DNA of 8,741 bases from CAILAD01 sp964397085 (GCA_964397085.1 CAYNHH010000036.1:1-8741), one strand, 5' to 3'; shown: positions 1 through 6,400, counted from the stretch's first letter. The notes: generated by a model from the letters alone, not told the origin. Translations and numbers: made by a program.

Positions 1-347
1 AGCTCTATGGCTTCTTTTAGGGTATATAGTTTTCCAGCTTCAACAAGCTCACGAGCAGCTTTTTGATTCTTAGAATAAGTAATAATACGAGGCTTCTGAA
101 TCTGCTTAGGCTTTTCTTCTTCAGTCTCTTTACTGGCCTTACGAGCTTCTTTGGCTTCTTTATGCGCTTCTTCAGCTTGAGCTTTGGTACTCTTCTTGCC
201 AACCTTGGTAGTCTTGCTTACTGCCTTGGGTGTTGCTACTTCTTCTGTTGTAACAGCATCTTCAACTGGTTGTTTTTCAACTTTTTCAGCTTTTACGTTA
301 GTTGGTTTTTTAGTTTTTTTATCTGCTACTTTCTTTGCTTCTGCCAT
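1..347 (-). CDS. rplA: 50S ribosomal protein L1, N-terminal part (runs off the left edge)
   Basis: L1 binds 23S rRNA at the mobile L1 stalk and commonly represses its own operon by binding a similar structure in the mRNA. Only the first 115 codons are present; the 3' part lies beyond base 1. The ATG is preceded by a strong AAAGGAG with a 6-nt spacer after GGAG. Residues 1 to about 86 form a low-complexity tail rich in Lys, Ala, Glu and Thr. The recognisable L1 start begins near residue 90 (SKNQKAARELVEAGKLYTLKEAIE), matching the family pattern of a basic segment followed by a 'KLY..EEA.EL' helix. Bacterial L1 normally begins almost directly with this segment, so the tail is an extension. The gene follows rplK after 63 nt that contain a stem-loop operator. 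The identity rests on about 25 core residues plus gene order. Confidence 0.88.
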   Translation of the reverse strand, partial: MAEAKKVADKKTKKPTNVKAEKVEKQPVEDAVTTEEVATPKAVSKTTKVGKKSTKAQAEEAHKEAKEARKASKETEEEKPKQIQKPRIITYSKNQKAARELVEAGKLYTLKEAIE

Positions 348-351
348 AATG

Positions 352-369
352 TTCTCCTTTGTGGTACAA
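352..369. repeat. 18-bp direct repeat, unit A (partner at 854-871)
   Basis: TTCTCCTTTGTGGTACAA is identical at 352-369 and 854-871. It covers the Shine-Dalgarno complement and the 3' arm of each operator. Similarity continues beyond the operators through an AT-rich TTATCTAA segment up to the preceding stop codon, so about 65 nt of intercistronic sequence appears duplicated. Confidence 0.85.
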
Positions 370-395
370 GCCCCATCCATATAGACGGGTCCCAC
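361..395 (-). promoter_or_regulatory. Stem-loop in the rplK-rplA gap, likely L1-binding translational operator (copy 2)
   Basis: This second copy has the same 35-nt length and layout as the element before rplK: GUGGGA, an inner 6-bp stem CCCGUC/GAUGGG with a 6-nt loop, then GCUUGUACCAC followed at once by AAAGGAG. Relative to the other copy the inner stem differs at three pairs (C-G to U-A, G-U to G-C, U-A to C-G), all keeping pairing, while the outer stem and internal loop stay nearly identical. That pattern points to selection on RNA structure. It sits 14 nt before the rplA start codon. Confidence 0.7.
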
Positions 396-410
396 AGTTA
401 GTTATCTAAA

Positions 411-845
411 TTATTTCTTTTCTACTTCAACGCCCATACTACGTGCTGTACCGGCTATTACCTTTTTTGCTGCTTCAATGTCATTGGCATTGAGATCAGA
501 CATTTTGGCTTCAGCGATCTCAGTGAGCTGCGCATCGGTAAGCTTACCTACTTTGTCTTTGTTGGGTGTGCCTGAGCCTTTTTTGAGCTTGATAGCTTCT
601 TTGATCATAGTCTTGGCTGGAGTGCCTTTAGTGACAAAAGACATGCTCTTATCTTCATATATTAGTACTGTTACAGGTGTAGGCTGACCCTTACGATCTT
701 GAGTTTGTTCGTTGAAAGGATTGATAAAATCCATCATATTTACGCCGTGTTGCCCAAGAGATGACCCTACTGGAGGGGCTGGGGTTGCGCCGCCGCCGGG
801 CAATACCATCTTTACTTTTGCTGCTACTTTTTTACCTTGTGCCAT
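411..845 (-). CDS. rplK: 50S ribosomal protein L11
   Basis: L11 forms the base of the GTPase-associated stalk of the large subunit, where it contacts 23S rRNA and elongation factors. The 144-residue product has the normal family length. The N-terminal domain shows ATPAPPVGSSLGQHGVNMMDF (about residues 20-40), the diagnostic proline-rich and GQHGVN region. The C-terminal rRNA-binding domain shows the KGSGTPNKDKVGKLT stretch (about 89-103), DLNANDIEAA and the ending GTARSMGVEV. The usual 'P.GKA.PAPPVG' appears here as 'PGGGATPAPPVG'. The start has AAAGGAG with a 10-nt spacer. The gene lies between nusG and rplA in the usual order, and its leader contains a stem-loop also found before rplA, which suggests shared translational control. 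Confidence 0.97.
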   Translation of the reverse strand: MAQGKKVAAKVKMVLPGGGATPAPPVGSSLGQHGVNMMDFINPFNEQTQDRKGQPTPVTVLIYEDKSMSFVTKGTPAKTMIKEAIKLKKGSGTPNKDKVGKLTDAQLTEIAEAKMSDLNANDIEAAKKVIAGTARSMGVEVEKK

Positions 846-853
846 TTTGAATA

Positions 854-871
854 TTCTCCTTTGTGGTACAA
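854..871. repeat. 18-bp direct repeat, unit B (partner at 352-369)
   Basis: This is the exact second copy of the repeat found before rplA, here before rplK. It carries the rplK ribosome binding site and the 3' arm of its leader stem-loop. Confidence 0.85.
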
Positions 872-897
872 ACCCTGCCTTGTGAGGCAGGTCCCAC
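863..897 (-). promoter_or_regulatory. Stem-loop in the rplK leader, likely L1-binding translational operator (copy 1)
   Basis: In minus-strand RNA this 35-nt element reads GUGGGA, then a perfect 6-bp stem CCUGCC/GGCAGG with a 6-nt loop, then GUUUGUACCAC. GUGG and CCAC form an outer 4-bp stem, leaving an asymmetric internal loop. AAAGGAG follows CCAC directly, so a protein bound here would cover the ribosome binding site of rplK. The flanks GUGGGA and UACCAC resemble, from memory, helix 76-77 of 23S rRNA where L1 binds. L1 repression of the L11-L1 operon through an rRNA-like mRNA site is established in other bacteria. The structure is seen; the ligand is inferred. Confidence 0.7.
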
Positions 898-914
898 GTT
901 ATTATCTAATTATT

Positions 915-1454
915 TTAAGTTTTCTTTACCTGTAGTGAATCAAGCTCAACTGGAGTCTCGCGACCAAACATATTTACCAACACCTTGATCTTACCTTTTT
1001 GGTCATCAATTTCGCTAACTGTACCATCAAAGCCTTTGAAAGGACCGTCGGTGATGCCTACTAGCTCGCCAATACTGAAGTCAATGTTGTACTTAGGCTC
1101 TTCAACGCCCATTCGCTTCTGAATAGCTTTCACTTCATCTTCTGCGAGTGGTGATGGTGTGGTACTGGTACCAACAAATCCAGTTACATTTGGGGTGTTA
1201 CGCACTATAAACCAACTGTCTTCAGTTACTATCATCTGAACCATAATGTAGCCAGGGAAAATCTTGCGCTCTACTACGCGTCGACGACCGTTTTTGATCT
1301 CAATTTGATTTTCTTTAGGTACAATGACATCAAATATCTTATCTTGCATTTCAAGTGATTCAATACGCTGGTGAATCTGGTCTGCTACCTGGTCTTCATA
1401 GCCAGAATATGTGTGAATAACGTACCAGTTCTTACCAATTTGCTCGTGTTTCAT
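915..1454 (-). CDS. nusG: Transcription termination/antitermination factor NusG
   Basis: NusG binds the RNA polymerase clamp, modulates pausing, and links polymerase to Rho or to the ribosome. The 179-residue product has the standard two-domain plan. The NGN domain spans about residues 9-114, with the typical WYVIHTYSGYED opening and IFPGYIMVQM core. The KOW domain spans about 127-177, with GELVGITDGPFKGFDGTV and the MFGRETPVELD ending. It is close to the usual bacterial length, without the acidic N-terminal extension common in actinobacteria. The ATG follows AAAAGGAAG, a clear ribosome binding site, 15 nt after the secE stop. Co-transcription with secE is the normal arrangement. Confidence 0.98.
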   Translation of the reverse strand: MKHEQIGKNWYVIHTYSGYEDQVADQIHQRIESLEMQDKIFDVIVPKENQIEIKNGRRRVVERKIFPGYIMVQMIVTEDSWFIVRNTPNVTGFVGTSTTPSPLAEDEVKAIQKRMGVEEPKYNIDFSIGELVGITDGPFKGFDGTVSEIDDQKGKIKVLVNMFGRETPVELDSLQVKKT

Positions 1455-1469
1455 TACAACTTCCTTTTC

Positions 1470-1658
1470 TTATGATTTAAATATCAGTTTTTGCAGGGCC
1501 GACTGAAAACCGTATCCGAGTACAGTGAGATATGTACCAACAAGTAAAGTACCTACAATAACAATTGCCGTCAGCTGAATCGCTGTCTTACGAGATGGCC
1601 ATATGACCTTCTTAAGTTCAGCATATGAAGCAGTAAAATAATTGATAAGCTTGTTCAT
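1470..1658 (-). CDS. secE: Preprotein translocase subunit SecE
   Basis: SecE clamps SecY in the SecYEG channel of the cytoplasmic membrane. The 62-residue single-membrane-span form is typical of most bacteria outside the enterics. It has the amphipathic N-terminal helix with the diagnostic AELKKVIWPSRK motif (W20, P21, S22, R23), then one hydrophobic span at about residues 28-48. It is the first gene of the secE-nusG-rplK-rplA set. No strong Shine-Dalgarno lies close to its ATG, unlike nusG, rplK and rplA. A near-consensus promoter lies about 80-90 nt upstream, and a weak hairpin with a U tract sits in the leader. Confidence 0.95.
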   Translation of the reverse strand: MNKLINYFTASYAELKKVIWPSRKTAIQLTAIVIVGTLLVGTYLTVLGYGFQSALQKLIFKS

Positions 1659-1685
1659 AGTGGTGTAATAATATCTCTGTAATCT

Positions 1686-1705
1686 AAAAAAGCCTTTTGG
1701 CGGCT
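1686..1705 (-). terminator. Weak hairpin with U tract in the secE leader (possible terminator)
   Basis: On the minus strand AGCC pairs with GGCU around a 7-nt loop (GCCAAAA) and is followed by six U residues. The stem is only 4 bp. It lies just after the predicted secE transcription start, so it is probably too close for ordinary attenuation. It could stop read-through from the upstream gene, or be chance. Confidence 0.28.
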
Positions 1706-1715
1706 ACTGGTATTA

Positions 1716-1745
1716 ATTTTACCCTGTTTACACGACATTTGTCAA
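1716..1745 (-). promoter_or_regulatory. Sigma70-type promoter for the secE-nusG-rplK-rplA operon
   Basis: On the minus strand TTGACA (1745-1740) is followed by an 18-bp spacer and TAAAAT (1721-1716). This is a perfect -35 and a near-perfect -10, placing the transcription start around 1708-1709, about 50 nt before secE. The -35 lies two bases after the stop codon of the upstream gene, so the operon has its own start. Directly seen; activity is inferred. Confidence 0.78.
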
Positions 1746-1746
1746 C

Positions 1747-2892
1747 CTAGTTCTTTTTAACTGGTATTACCAAATGAATCTCGTCTGGAATAGCTGCATG
1801 AAGATTGGCCAATTGACCGCGTAGCTGTGAGCCAAATCGAGTAATAACTATTGTATACATCAGCAGTAATACACCTGCGAGTGCCAAGGCGACAAAAAGT
1901 GGCCATACCTTTGCGGGTTTTTCTCGTTCCATATACAACAACTCATTGCGCATAGGTGAATGTGAGGCAATATAGTAATATTGTCGGGCCCAGAGGTTCT
2001 GTTGCACATANNNNNNNNNNNNNNNNNNNNNNNNNNNNNNNNNNNNNNNNNNNNNNNNNNNNNNNNNNNNNNNNNNNNNNNNNNNNNNNNNNNNNNNNNN
2101 NNNNNNNNNNTGAATAATGTAATTAACACACTGCCGTAAGAGTGAGTGCATAGCTGAACGAATTCCTAGGGAGAGTCTAGCTGGACGATGATCGATCTCT
2201 CGTAGGCGGACATATATTCCGCTGGCTGTAATGACTGATCGTATAATCACGCCAACTAAAAATGCTGCTAGCATGATTCCAAGAGCCAACGTGAGTACCT
2301 GATAGTGATCTGGCAGAACAAAAGCTTTTGCTTTTTGTAAAGATTCGTTGAGAGTGAGGTTTTGCAGTACCCGCACTTGCAGTAGTAACAATGGAAGAGT
2401 TAAAAGTAGCCAGGTTTGAGGGCTGGCAATGGTGCGTACAAGGCTAAGTTGCCAAAGTGAAAGAATTGCATGTGGCCAAAAACCTCGAGCCAAGACAAAT
2501 GACAAAAACCTAGGTAGCTCGTTGTGTGAATTATCTATAATTGTCTTCTTGCTCTTGCTGTGGCTGTTTTTGTCTGCTACTTGTGCGTTTTTACTGTCAC
2601 CCCTTTGTTTTGGCTGCAATAGCTTTCGACGTGGTTTTTTCAGCTTAATGATTGGCTCTGATTGTGGAATTGGCATCATTCGTGTGGGCTCTGGTGATTG
2701 CACTTTAGCTGAAACAGCTTGATTTTTAACCACTGGCTGCATAGAGGCTTCGTTCTTGGGAGTACGCAAATCCAAAACAGTTGGCCCTGCTGGTGCTTGG
2801 CTCGAAGAGCGTGCAGCTGAAATGGCTCGGCCTGAAGCTATATCATACCGAACACCGTCCACAGTGATGTGTTTTTGGGGGTTTTGTGCCAT
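1747..2892 (-). CDS. Unrecognised multi-span membrane protein, interrupted by a scaffold gap
   Basis: I do not recognise this family. The N-terminal part (2892-2111, about 260 residues) starts MAQNPQKHITVDGVRYDIASGR. It continues with a long polar, Pro/Ser/Lys-rich and probably disordered region to about residue 125, then hydrophobic segments near 157-175 and 196-222 and a basic stretch. The C-terminal part (2010-1747, 87 residues) has a polar segment with MRNELLYMEREKP, one strong membrane span, and a tail ending in VIPVKKN. The two parts are separated by exactly 100 N, a conventional placeholder, so the true length and the frame continuity are unknown. These could be one gene or the ends of two. 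A disordered cytoplasmic N-terminus with a multi-span membrane body is what can be seen. It starts 37 nt after crtB, has no clear Shine-Dalgarno, and ends just before the secE promoter. Confidence 0.5.
   Translation of the reverse strand: MAQNPQKHITVDGVRYDIASGRAISAARSSSQAPAGPTVLDLRTPKNEASMQPVVKNQAVSAKVQSPEPTRMMPIPQSEPIIKLKKPRRKLLQPKQRGDSKNAQVADKNSHSKSKKTIIDNSHNELPRFLSFVLARGFWPHAILSLWQLSLVRTIASPQTWLLLTLPLLLLQVRVLQNLTLNESLQKAKAFVLPDHYQVLTLALGIMLAAFLVGVIIRSVITASGIYVRLREIDHRPARLSLGIRSAMHSLLRQCVNYIIXXXXXXXXXXXXXXXXXXXXXXXXXXXXXXXXXXYVQQNLWARQYYYIASHSPMRNELLYMEREKPAKVWPLFVALALAGVLLLMYTIVITRFGSQLRGQLANLHAAIPDEIHLVIPVKKN
2011..2110. other. Assembly gap (100 N)
   Basis: Exactly 100 undetermined bases lie here. 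A round 100 usually marks a scaffold join of unknown size. Nothing about gene content or frame inside it can be inferred, and the link between the ribosomal block and the carotenoid block depends on this join. Confidence 0.99.
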
Positions 2893-2914
2893 ATCTAGAG
2901 ATTAATCTGTATAT

Positions 2915-2920
2915 ATTATA
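2915..2920 (-). promoter_or_regulatory. Possible -10 box for the unknown membrane-protein gene
   Basis: A perfect TATAAT on the minus strand lies in the 37-bp gap after crtB, 22 nt before the ATG at 2892. No convincing -35 is visible 16-18 bp upstream, and the gap is AT-rich, so a chance match is possible. Confidence 0.35.
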
Positions 2921-2929
2921 GCTGATTTT

Positions 2930-3769
2930 TTAGATATGGAGTAGCTTGCGTAAGCCAACTAAGCAGAAGAGGTATAGCTTGTACATATCACTTACTCGTA
3001 AACGATTATTTTTGATCTCACCTACTGGAGTTTTAGCTAGCTTGGATACCAAGGCATTATAGTAATTAAACGCCAACAATACTCCGTACCGACTTGATCG
3101 TGGGAGCTGTGCTATTACAGCTTTGGCCGTAGTAAGTTCTGCAGTTATCTCATCTATCAACTTCTGCTTTTGTGCTTCATCAAATTTCTTAAAATCAACA
3201 TCAGGGAAGTATATCCTTCCTAGCTCAATATTGTCAGCCGCCATATCCCGCAAAAAATTGACCTTTTGAAATGCCGATCCTAGAGCTCTGGCGCCTAGCT
3301 TTAATTGAGCGTACTGCGATTTGTTTCCGTGGGTAAATATACACAAGCACATCAAGCCTACAACCTCTGCAGAACCATAGATATAGTCTGTATACTCAGC
3401 CTTAACGTAACGATGCTTGCTCAAATCCATACGCATACTCACAAAAAATGCCTCTACTAGTTCTGCTGGAATTTTATTTTCTTTTACCGTAAAGGTAAAG
3501 GCATGAATTACAGGATTTAGGCTTACACCAGAAAATAGCGCTTGCTGAGACTCTTCTATAAAGTTATCTAGCTGCTTAGAGGCATTTTTGGGTCGCAAGG
3601 TATCTACTAATTCATCTGCCACCCGCACATATCCATAGGTATTGTATAGATGGGTACGCACAGGCTCATCGAGCAGTCGCATCGCGGCTGAGAATGATGT
3701 TGAGTAGTTTTGAGTAATTAGCCTACTACTTTGACTAGCGGTATGAGTGTATAAGTCTAAAGACTTCAT
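2930..3769 (-). CDS. crtB: Phytoene synthase
   Basis: This squalene/phytoene synthase family enzyme condenses two geranylgeranyl diphosphates to C40 phytoene, the first committed step to carotenoids. Family signatures are present in order: NYSTSF (21-26); the first aspartate motif DELVD (52-56) within YGYVRVADELVD; YGSAEVVGLM (131-140); and the second aspartate motif NFLRDMAADNIELGRIYFP (171-189) with D175 and D179, matching the family pattern N..RD...D...GR.Y.P. The 279 residues are slightly short of the usual 290-310 but the fold elements look complete. The start is one base after the crtE stop (TGA-C-ATG) with no strong Shine-Dalgarno, implying translational coupling. Genomic context with crtE and crtI favours phytoene over squalene or C30 products. 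Confidence 0.94.
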   Translation of the reverse strand: MKSLDLYTHTASQSSRLITQNYSTSFSAAMRLLDEPVRTHLYNTYGYVRVADELVDTLRPKNASKQLDNFIEESQQALFSGVSLNPVIHAFTFTVKENKIPAELVEAFFVSMRMDLSKHRYVKAEYTDYIYGSAEVVGLMCLCIFTHGNKSQYAQLKLGARALGSAFQKVNFLRDMAADNIELGRIYFPDVDFKKFDEAQKQKLIDEITAELTTAKAVIAQLPRSSRYGVLLAFNYYNALVSKLAKTPVGEIKNNRLRVSDMYKLYLFCLVGLRKLLHI

Positions 3770-3770
3770 G

Positions 3771-4847
3771 TCAGCTCGAGCGTGCTACACAGTATTGTGC
3801 AAAGCTAGTTAGTGTTTTTTGTATGGCAGGATCGTTTGTAATAAGAGGGATGCTATCAATTGCTGTCACTGCGTAGTCTTGGGCCATAATGAGTGTTTTT
3901 GCTTTGGCGCCAGATTCTTCTAGAACTTTTCTGACCATCTTAAGATCGGCCATAGTAGCTTTTGGGTTGCCAACGACTGACTTCAACTGCTTTTTTTCAT
4001 TTTGTGATGCAAGTTGCATACCGTACCGCATCAGCATAGTTTGTTTGCCTTCTTGCAGATCAGATAGCACTGGCTTGCCAATAGTCTTTTGATTGCCAAA
4101 AATTCCAATTACATCATCGGCTAGTTGATATCCAATACCAAGGGCCTGACCATATTGGCGCATGCCATCGAGTACTTTGGTATCGCCACCAGCAAGTATT
4201 GCGCCAAACTGCAAGGGCATGATTATTGAATAATCAGCAGTCTTATGCCGTGAGATACTAATAATGTCTTTTTGTGACATGGACTTTTTATATGATGCAA
4301 TTATATCTAGATGCTGTCCAGCTGCTACTTCAAAGGTTGCTTCGCTAAGTCTAGCTACAGCAGACAATGTTTCTTGAGCTGGGAAACCGGCTGAGAGTAG
4401 CAGCTCGTAAGTGAGTCCACAATTTACATCACCAGCTGATATAGCGAATGCATTGGCTATATGCTCGGCTTCTGCAGGTGACAGAACTTTGGCAAGACGT
4501 TTTTTGTAGGTGCCGGTAATATTCAGACCGCCGTGACGTGTATCATCTCTATCCATGATATCGTCATGAATAAGCAAATAATTATGAAATATCTCGAGCG
4601 ATGCGGCGGCAGTGCGTATTTTTTTGTGGTCTGTACCGCCAGCTATGGTGTATCCAAGTATAGCTAGAGCAGGGCGCAAACGTTTTCCACCACGCAAAGT
4701 TTGTTTGGCGGTATCAGTGATAAGCTTTTTGTATTCGCTACTCAGCTTTCCTGCATCGATGACTTTCTTTGCATAAAATTCTTCGAGAATTACATCTACC
4801 TGAGTCTTGGTAGTCGATATATAGCTTTTGAGATTATTTGTTTCCAT
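3771..4847 (-). CDS. crtE: Geranylgeranyl diphosphate synthase (polyprenyl synthetase)
   Basis: This trans-isoprenyl diphosphate synthase adds isopentenyl diphosphate to allylic primers and supplies C20 GGPP to CrtB. The 358-residue product shows GGKRLRP (53-59), the first aspartate-rich motif DDIMDRDD (95-102), HKTADYS (201-207), and the second motif QLADDVIGIFG (241-251) followed by GKPVLSDLQEGKQT. The second motif is DDxxG rather than DDxxD, a form I associate with actinobacterial-type GGPP synthases, so I do not read it as inactivation. Tyr90, five residues before the first DDxxD, fits the chain-length rule for a C20-producing type I enzyme, although length prediction from one residue is approximate. 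The gene lies 9 nt after crtI and 1 nt before crtB with no clear Shine-Dalgarno. It could equally be named idsA. Confidence 0.92.
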   Translation of the reverse strand: METNNLKSYISTTKTQVDVILEEFYAKKVIDAGKLSSEYKKLITDTAKQTLRGGKRLRPALAILGYTIAGGTDHKKIRTAAASLEIFHNYLLIHDDIMDRDDTRHGGLNITGTYKKRLAKVLSPAEAEHIANAFAISAGDVNCGLTYELLLSAGFPAQETLSAVARLSEATFEVAAGQHLDIIASYKKSMSQKDIISISRHKTADYSIIMPLQFGAILAGGDTKVLDGMRQYGQALGIGYQLADDVIGIFGNQKTIGKPVLSDLQEGKQTMLMRYGMQLASQNEKKQLKSVVGNPKATMADLKMVRKVLEESGAKAKTLIMAQDYAVTAIDSIPLITNDPAIQKTLTSFAQYCVARSS

Positions 4848-4856
4848 AGATTATTG

Positions 4857-6359
4857 TTACTTATTATCACTGAGAATGCGCTCATGTACAAGCTTAGCGC
4901 TCAATGTGACCATTGGTATACCTCCGCCAGGGTATGTGCTCGCCCCTACGAAATATAGTCCCTTTACACCTCTAGCAACATTGTGCGGCCTAAAATAGCC
5001 AGACTGCATAAAGTGATGAGTTAGACCAAAAGCCGAACCAGAAGTGAGGTTAAACTTTGTTTCAAAATCTTGTGGAGTAAAAATTGCCTCGGTCTCAATT
5101 TTACTTTCAATATCCAGGCCAAACTCTGTCTTGAGTCGTCTGATTATTTTTGCTTTAATCTTTGGTATTCCTGCTTCCCAATCATTTTTACCTCTTAGAT
5201 TGGGTACTGGTACTAGTATATAGACTACGTTTTTCCCTTTTGGTGCTAATGACGGATCAGTCTTAGTAGGTATGTAGGTATAAAATGATGGGTCACTGGG
5301 TAGAGTTTTGTCATCAAATATCTGCTCAAGATTCTGCTTGAAATCTTTGCACAGATATACATTGTGATGCAGCATGCCCTCAAGCTGATCATCAACTCCC
5401 CAGTAAAACAATAGTGCTGAGCTGGCCTGCTTGAGAACTTCTGGTTTGCGGCCAAGACTTTTGAGTTGCACTGATTCTGGTAATAGCTTTTGGTAACTAT
5501 AGACTAGATCTGCGTTGCAGATGACTATGTCTGACTGAATGGTCTCGCCTGTCTCTAGCTCTACTCCATTCGCTTGTTTATCATCTACCAAAACCTGCTT
5601 GATAGCTGAGTTGACGTGAATTGTACCGCCCATGTCAATTACTAGCTTTTCAAGTGCCTGACTTAAGCTATACATTCCGCCCTTCGGATACCAAATACCC
5701 AGCCCTGTCTCCATATAGCTCACCACACTATATACTGCAGGAGCTTCGTAGGGGCTTACGCCAAGATACATACTCTGAAAACTAAATAACTGCTTGAGGC
5801 GATTGTCTTTGAAGTATCTGCCTACAAAATTCCAAAGTTTGTAGATACCCCGTTTTTTGAGCAGTTTGATTCCTGAATTAATATTGATAAAATCAGTAAA
5901 GCGATCGAAGTTCTTATCTATAAACCCAGCACGAGAAATACGATATATTTCGGCTACATCTGCAAAATACCGATAAAATTGCTCTGGAGCTTTTGGGTCA
6001 AACTGTGCTAGCTCGGCAGTAAATTTTGGCAAATTGCTACTCACAGTAATTTTTGATTTATCGGCAAAAGTCACTCGATAGTTAGGTTCAAGCTGAAGCA
6101 AGGTAATGTAATCATCAAAGTTTTTATCACAATAAGTAAATGTATCGTAGAGCACATCTGTCATCATCAGAAGAGTTGGGCCAGTATCAAATGTGTAGCC
6201 ATCTTGCACTATACGATGGGCTCTTCCACCTACAATAGCCTCTTTTTCATACATCGTGACTTTGTAACCGTCTTTGAGTAAGCGTGCGGCCGTACAGAGT
6301 CCACCGATGCCAGCACCTATAATTATTACTGATTTTGAATTTGTGTGTTTGTATACCAT
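4857..6359 (-). CDS. crtI: Phytoene desaturase (CrtI type)
   Basis: This FAD-dependent, membrane-associated desaturase introduces double bonds into phytoene, giving lycopene in four-step enzymes. The 500 residues match the family length. The N-terminal dinucleotide-binding motif is VIIIGAGIGGLCTAARL (11-27) with an acidic residue ending strand 2 (YEKE, 37-40) and GGRAHRI (44-50). FDTGPTLL follows at 57-64. The C-terminal family signature GLYFVGASTYPGGGIPMV begins at residue 467. It is the first gene of the crtI-crtE-crtB operon and faces crtYc across 41 bp. No Shine-Dalgarno precedes the ATG, and a possible extended -10 lies only 9 nt upstream, so the message may be almost leaderless. The number of desaturation steps cannot be read from sequence; lycopene is inferred from the neighbouring cyclase and elongase genes. 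Confidence 0.95.
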   Translation of the reverse strand: MVYKHTNSKSVIIIGAGIGGLCTAARLLKDGYKVTMYEKEAIVGGRAHRIVQDGYTFDTGPTLLMMTDVLYDTFTYCDKNFDDYITLLQLEPNYRVTFADKSKITVSSNLPKFTAELAQFDPKAPEQFYRYFADVAEIYRISRAGFIDKNFDRFTDFININSGIKLLKKRGIYKLWNFVGRYFKDNRLKQLFSFQSMYLGVSPYEAPAVYSVVSYMETGLGIWYPKGGMYSLSQALEKLVIDMGGTIHVNSAIKQVLVDDKQANGVELETGETIQSDIVICNADLVYSYQKLLPESVQLKSLGRKPEVLKQASSALLFYWGVDDQLEGMLHHNVYLCKDFKQNLEQIFDDKTLPSDPSFYTYIPTKTDPSLAPKGKNVVYILVPVPNLRGKNDWEAGIPKIKAKIIRRLKTEFGLDIESKIETEAIFTPQDFETKFNLTSGSAFGLTHHFMQSGYFRPHNVARGVKGLYFVGASTYPGGGIPMVTLSAKLVHERILSDNK

Positions 6360-6368
6360 TACTAAGTA

Positions 6369-6377
6369 ATAATAACA
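6369..6377 (-). promoter_or_regulatory. Possible extended -10 promoter for crtI-crtE-crtB
   Basis: On the minus strand TGTTATTAT (TG-N-TATTAT) ends 9 nt before the crtI ATG. This would place the transcript start within a few bases of the start codon. No good -35 is seen, which is compatible with an extended -10, but the region is AT-rich. Confidence 0.4.
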
Positions 6378-6388
6378 GAATTTTGGAG

Positions 6389-6394
6389 TATAAT
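6389..6394 (+). promoter_or_regulatory. Possible -10 box for the crtYc-crtYd-prenyltransferase operon
   Basis: A perfect TATAAT lies 6 nt before the crtYc ATG at 6401, which would put the transcript start at or next to the start codon. A GGAG at 6385-6388 just upstream could instead serve as a ribosome binding site with a long 12-nt spacer, which would require a start further upstream. No -35 match is visible. Confidence 0.4.
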
Positions 6395-6400
6395 TACATC

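Noticed and set aside
63..401. Hydrophobic plus-strand open frames opposite rplA
   Set aside because: They are antisense shadows of the Lys/Glu-rich L1 extension, whose complement reads as Phe/Leu/Ser-rich. They have no ribosome binding site or family resemblance.
1659..1746. tRNA gene before secE, as found in many bacteria
   Set aside because: No cloverleaf or T-arm-like sequence fits; the segment holds only a promoter and a short leader.
1860..2129. Second minus-strand frame crossing the N gap
   Set aside because: It depends on reading through undetermined bases and overlaps the better frame; its residues look like a shadow.
2429..2722. Plus-strand open frame opposite the unknown membrane protein
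   Set aside because: It is antisense to a low-complexity Lys/Ser/Pro region with no start signal or recognisable motif.
4701..4958. Plus-strand frame across the crtE-crtI junction
   Set aside because: It lies opposite the well-supported starts and ends of two crt genes and has no family features.
6335..6400. Upstream ATG extending crtYc by 22 residues
   Set aside because: The extension overlaps the crtI coding start, contains no conserved sequence and would precede the -10-like box; family members start just before the first membrane span.
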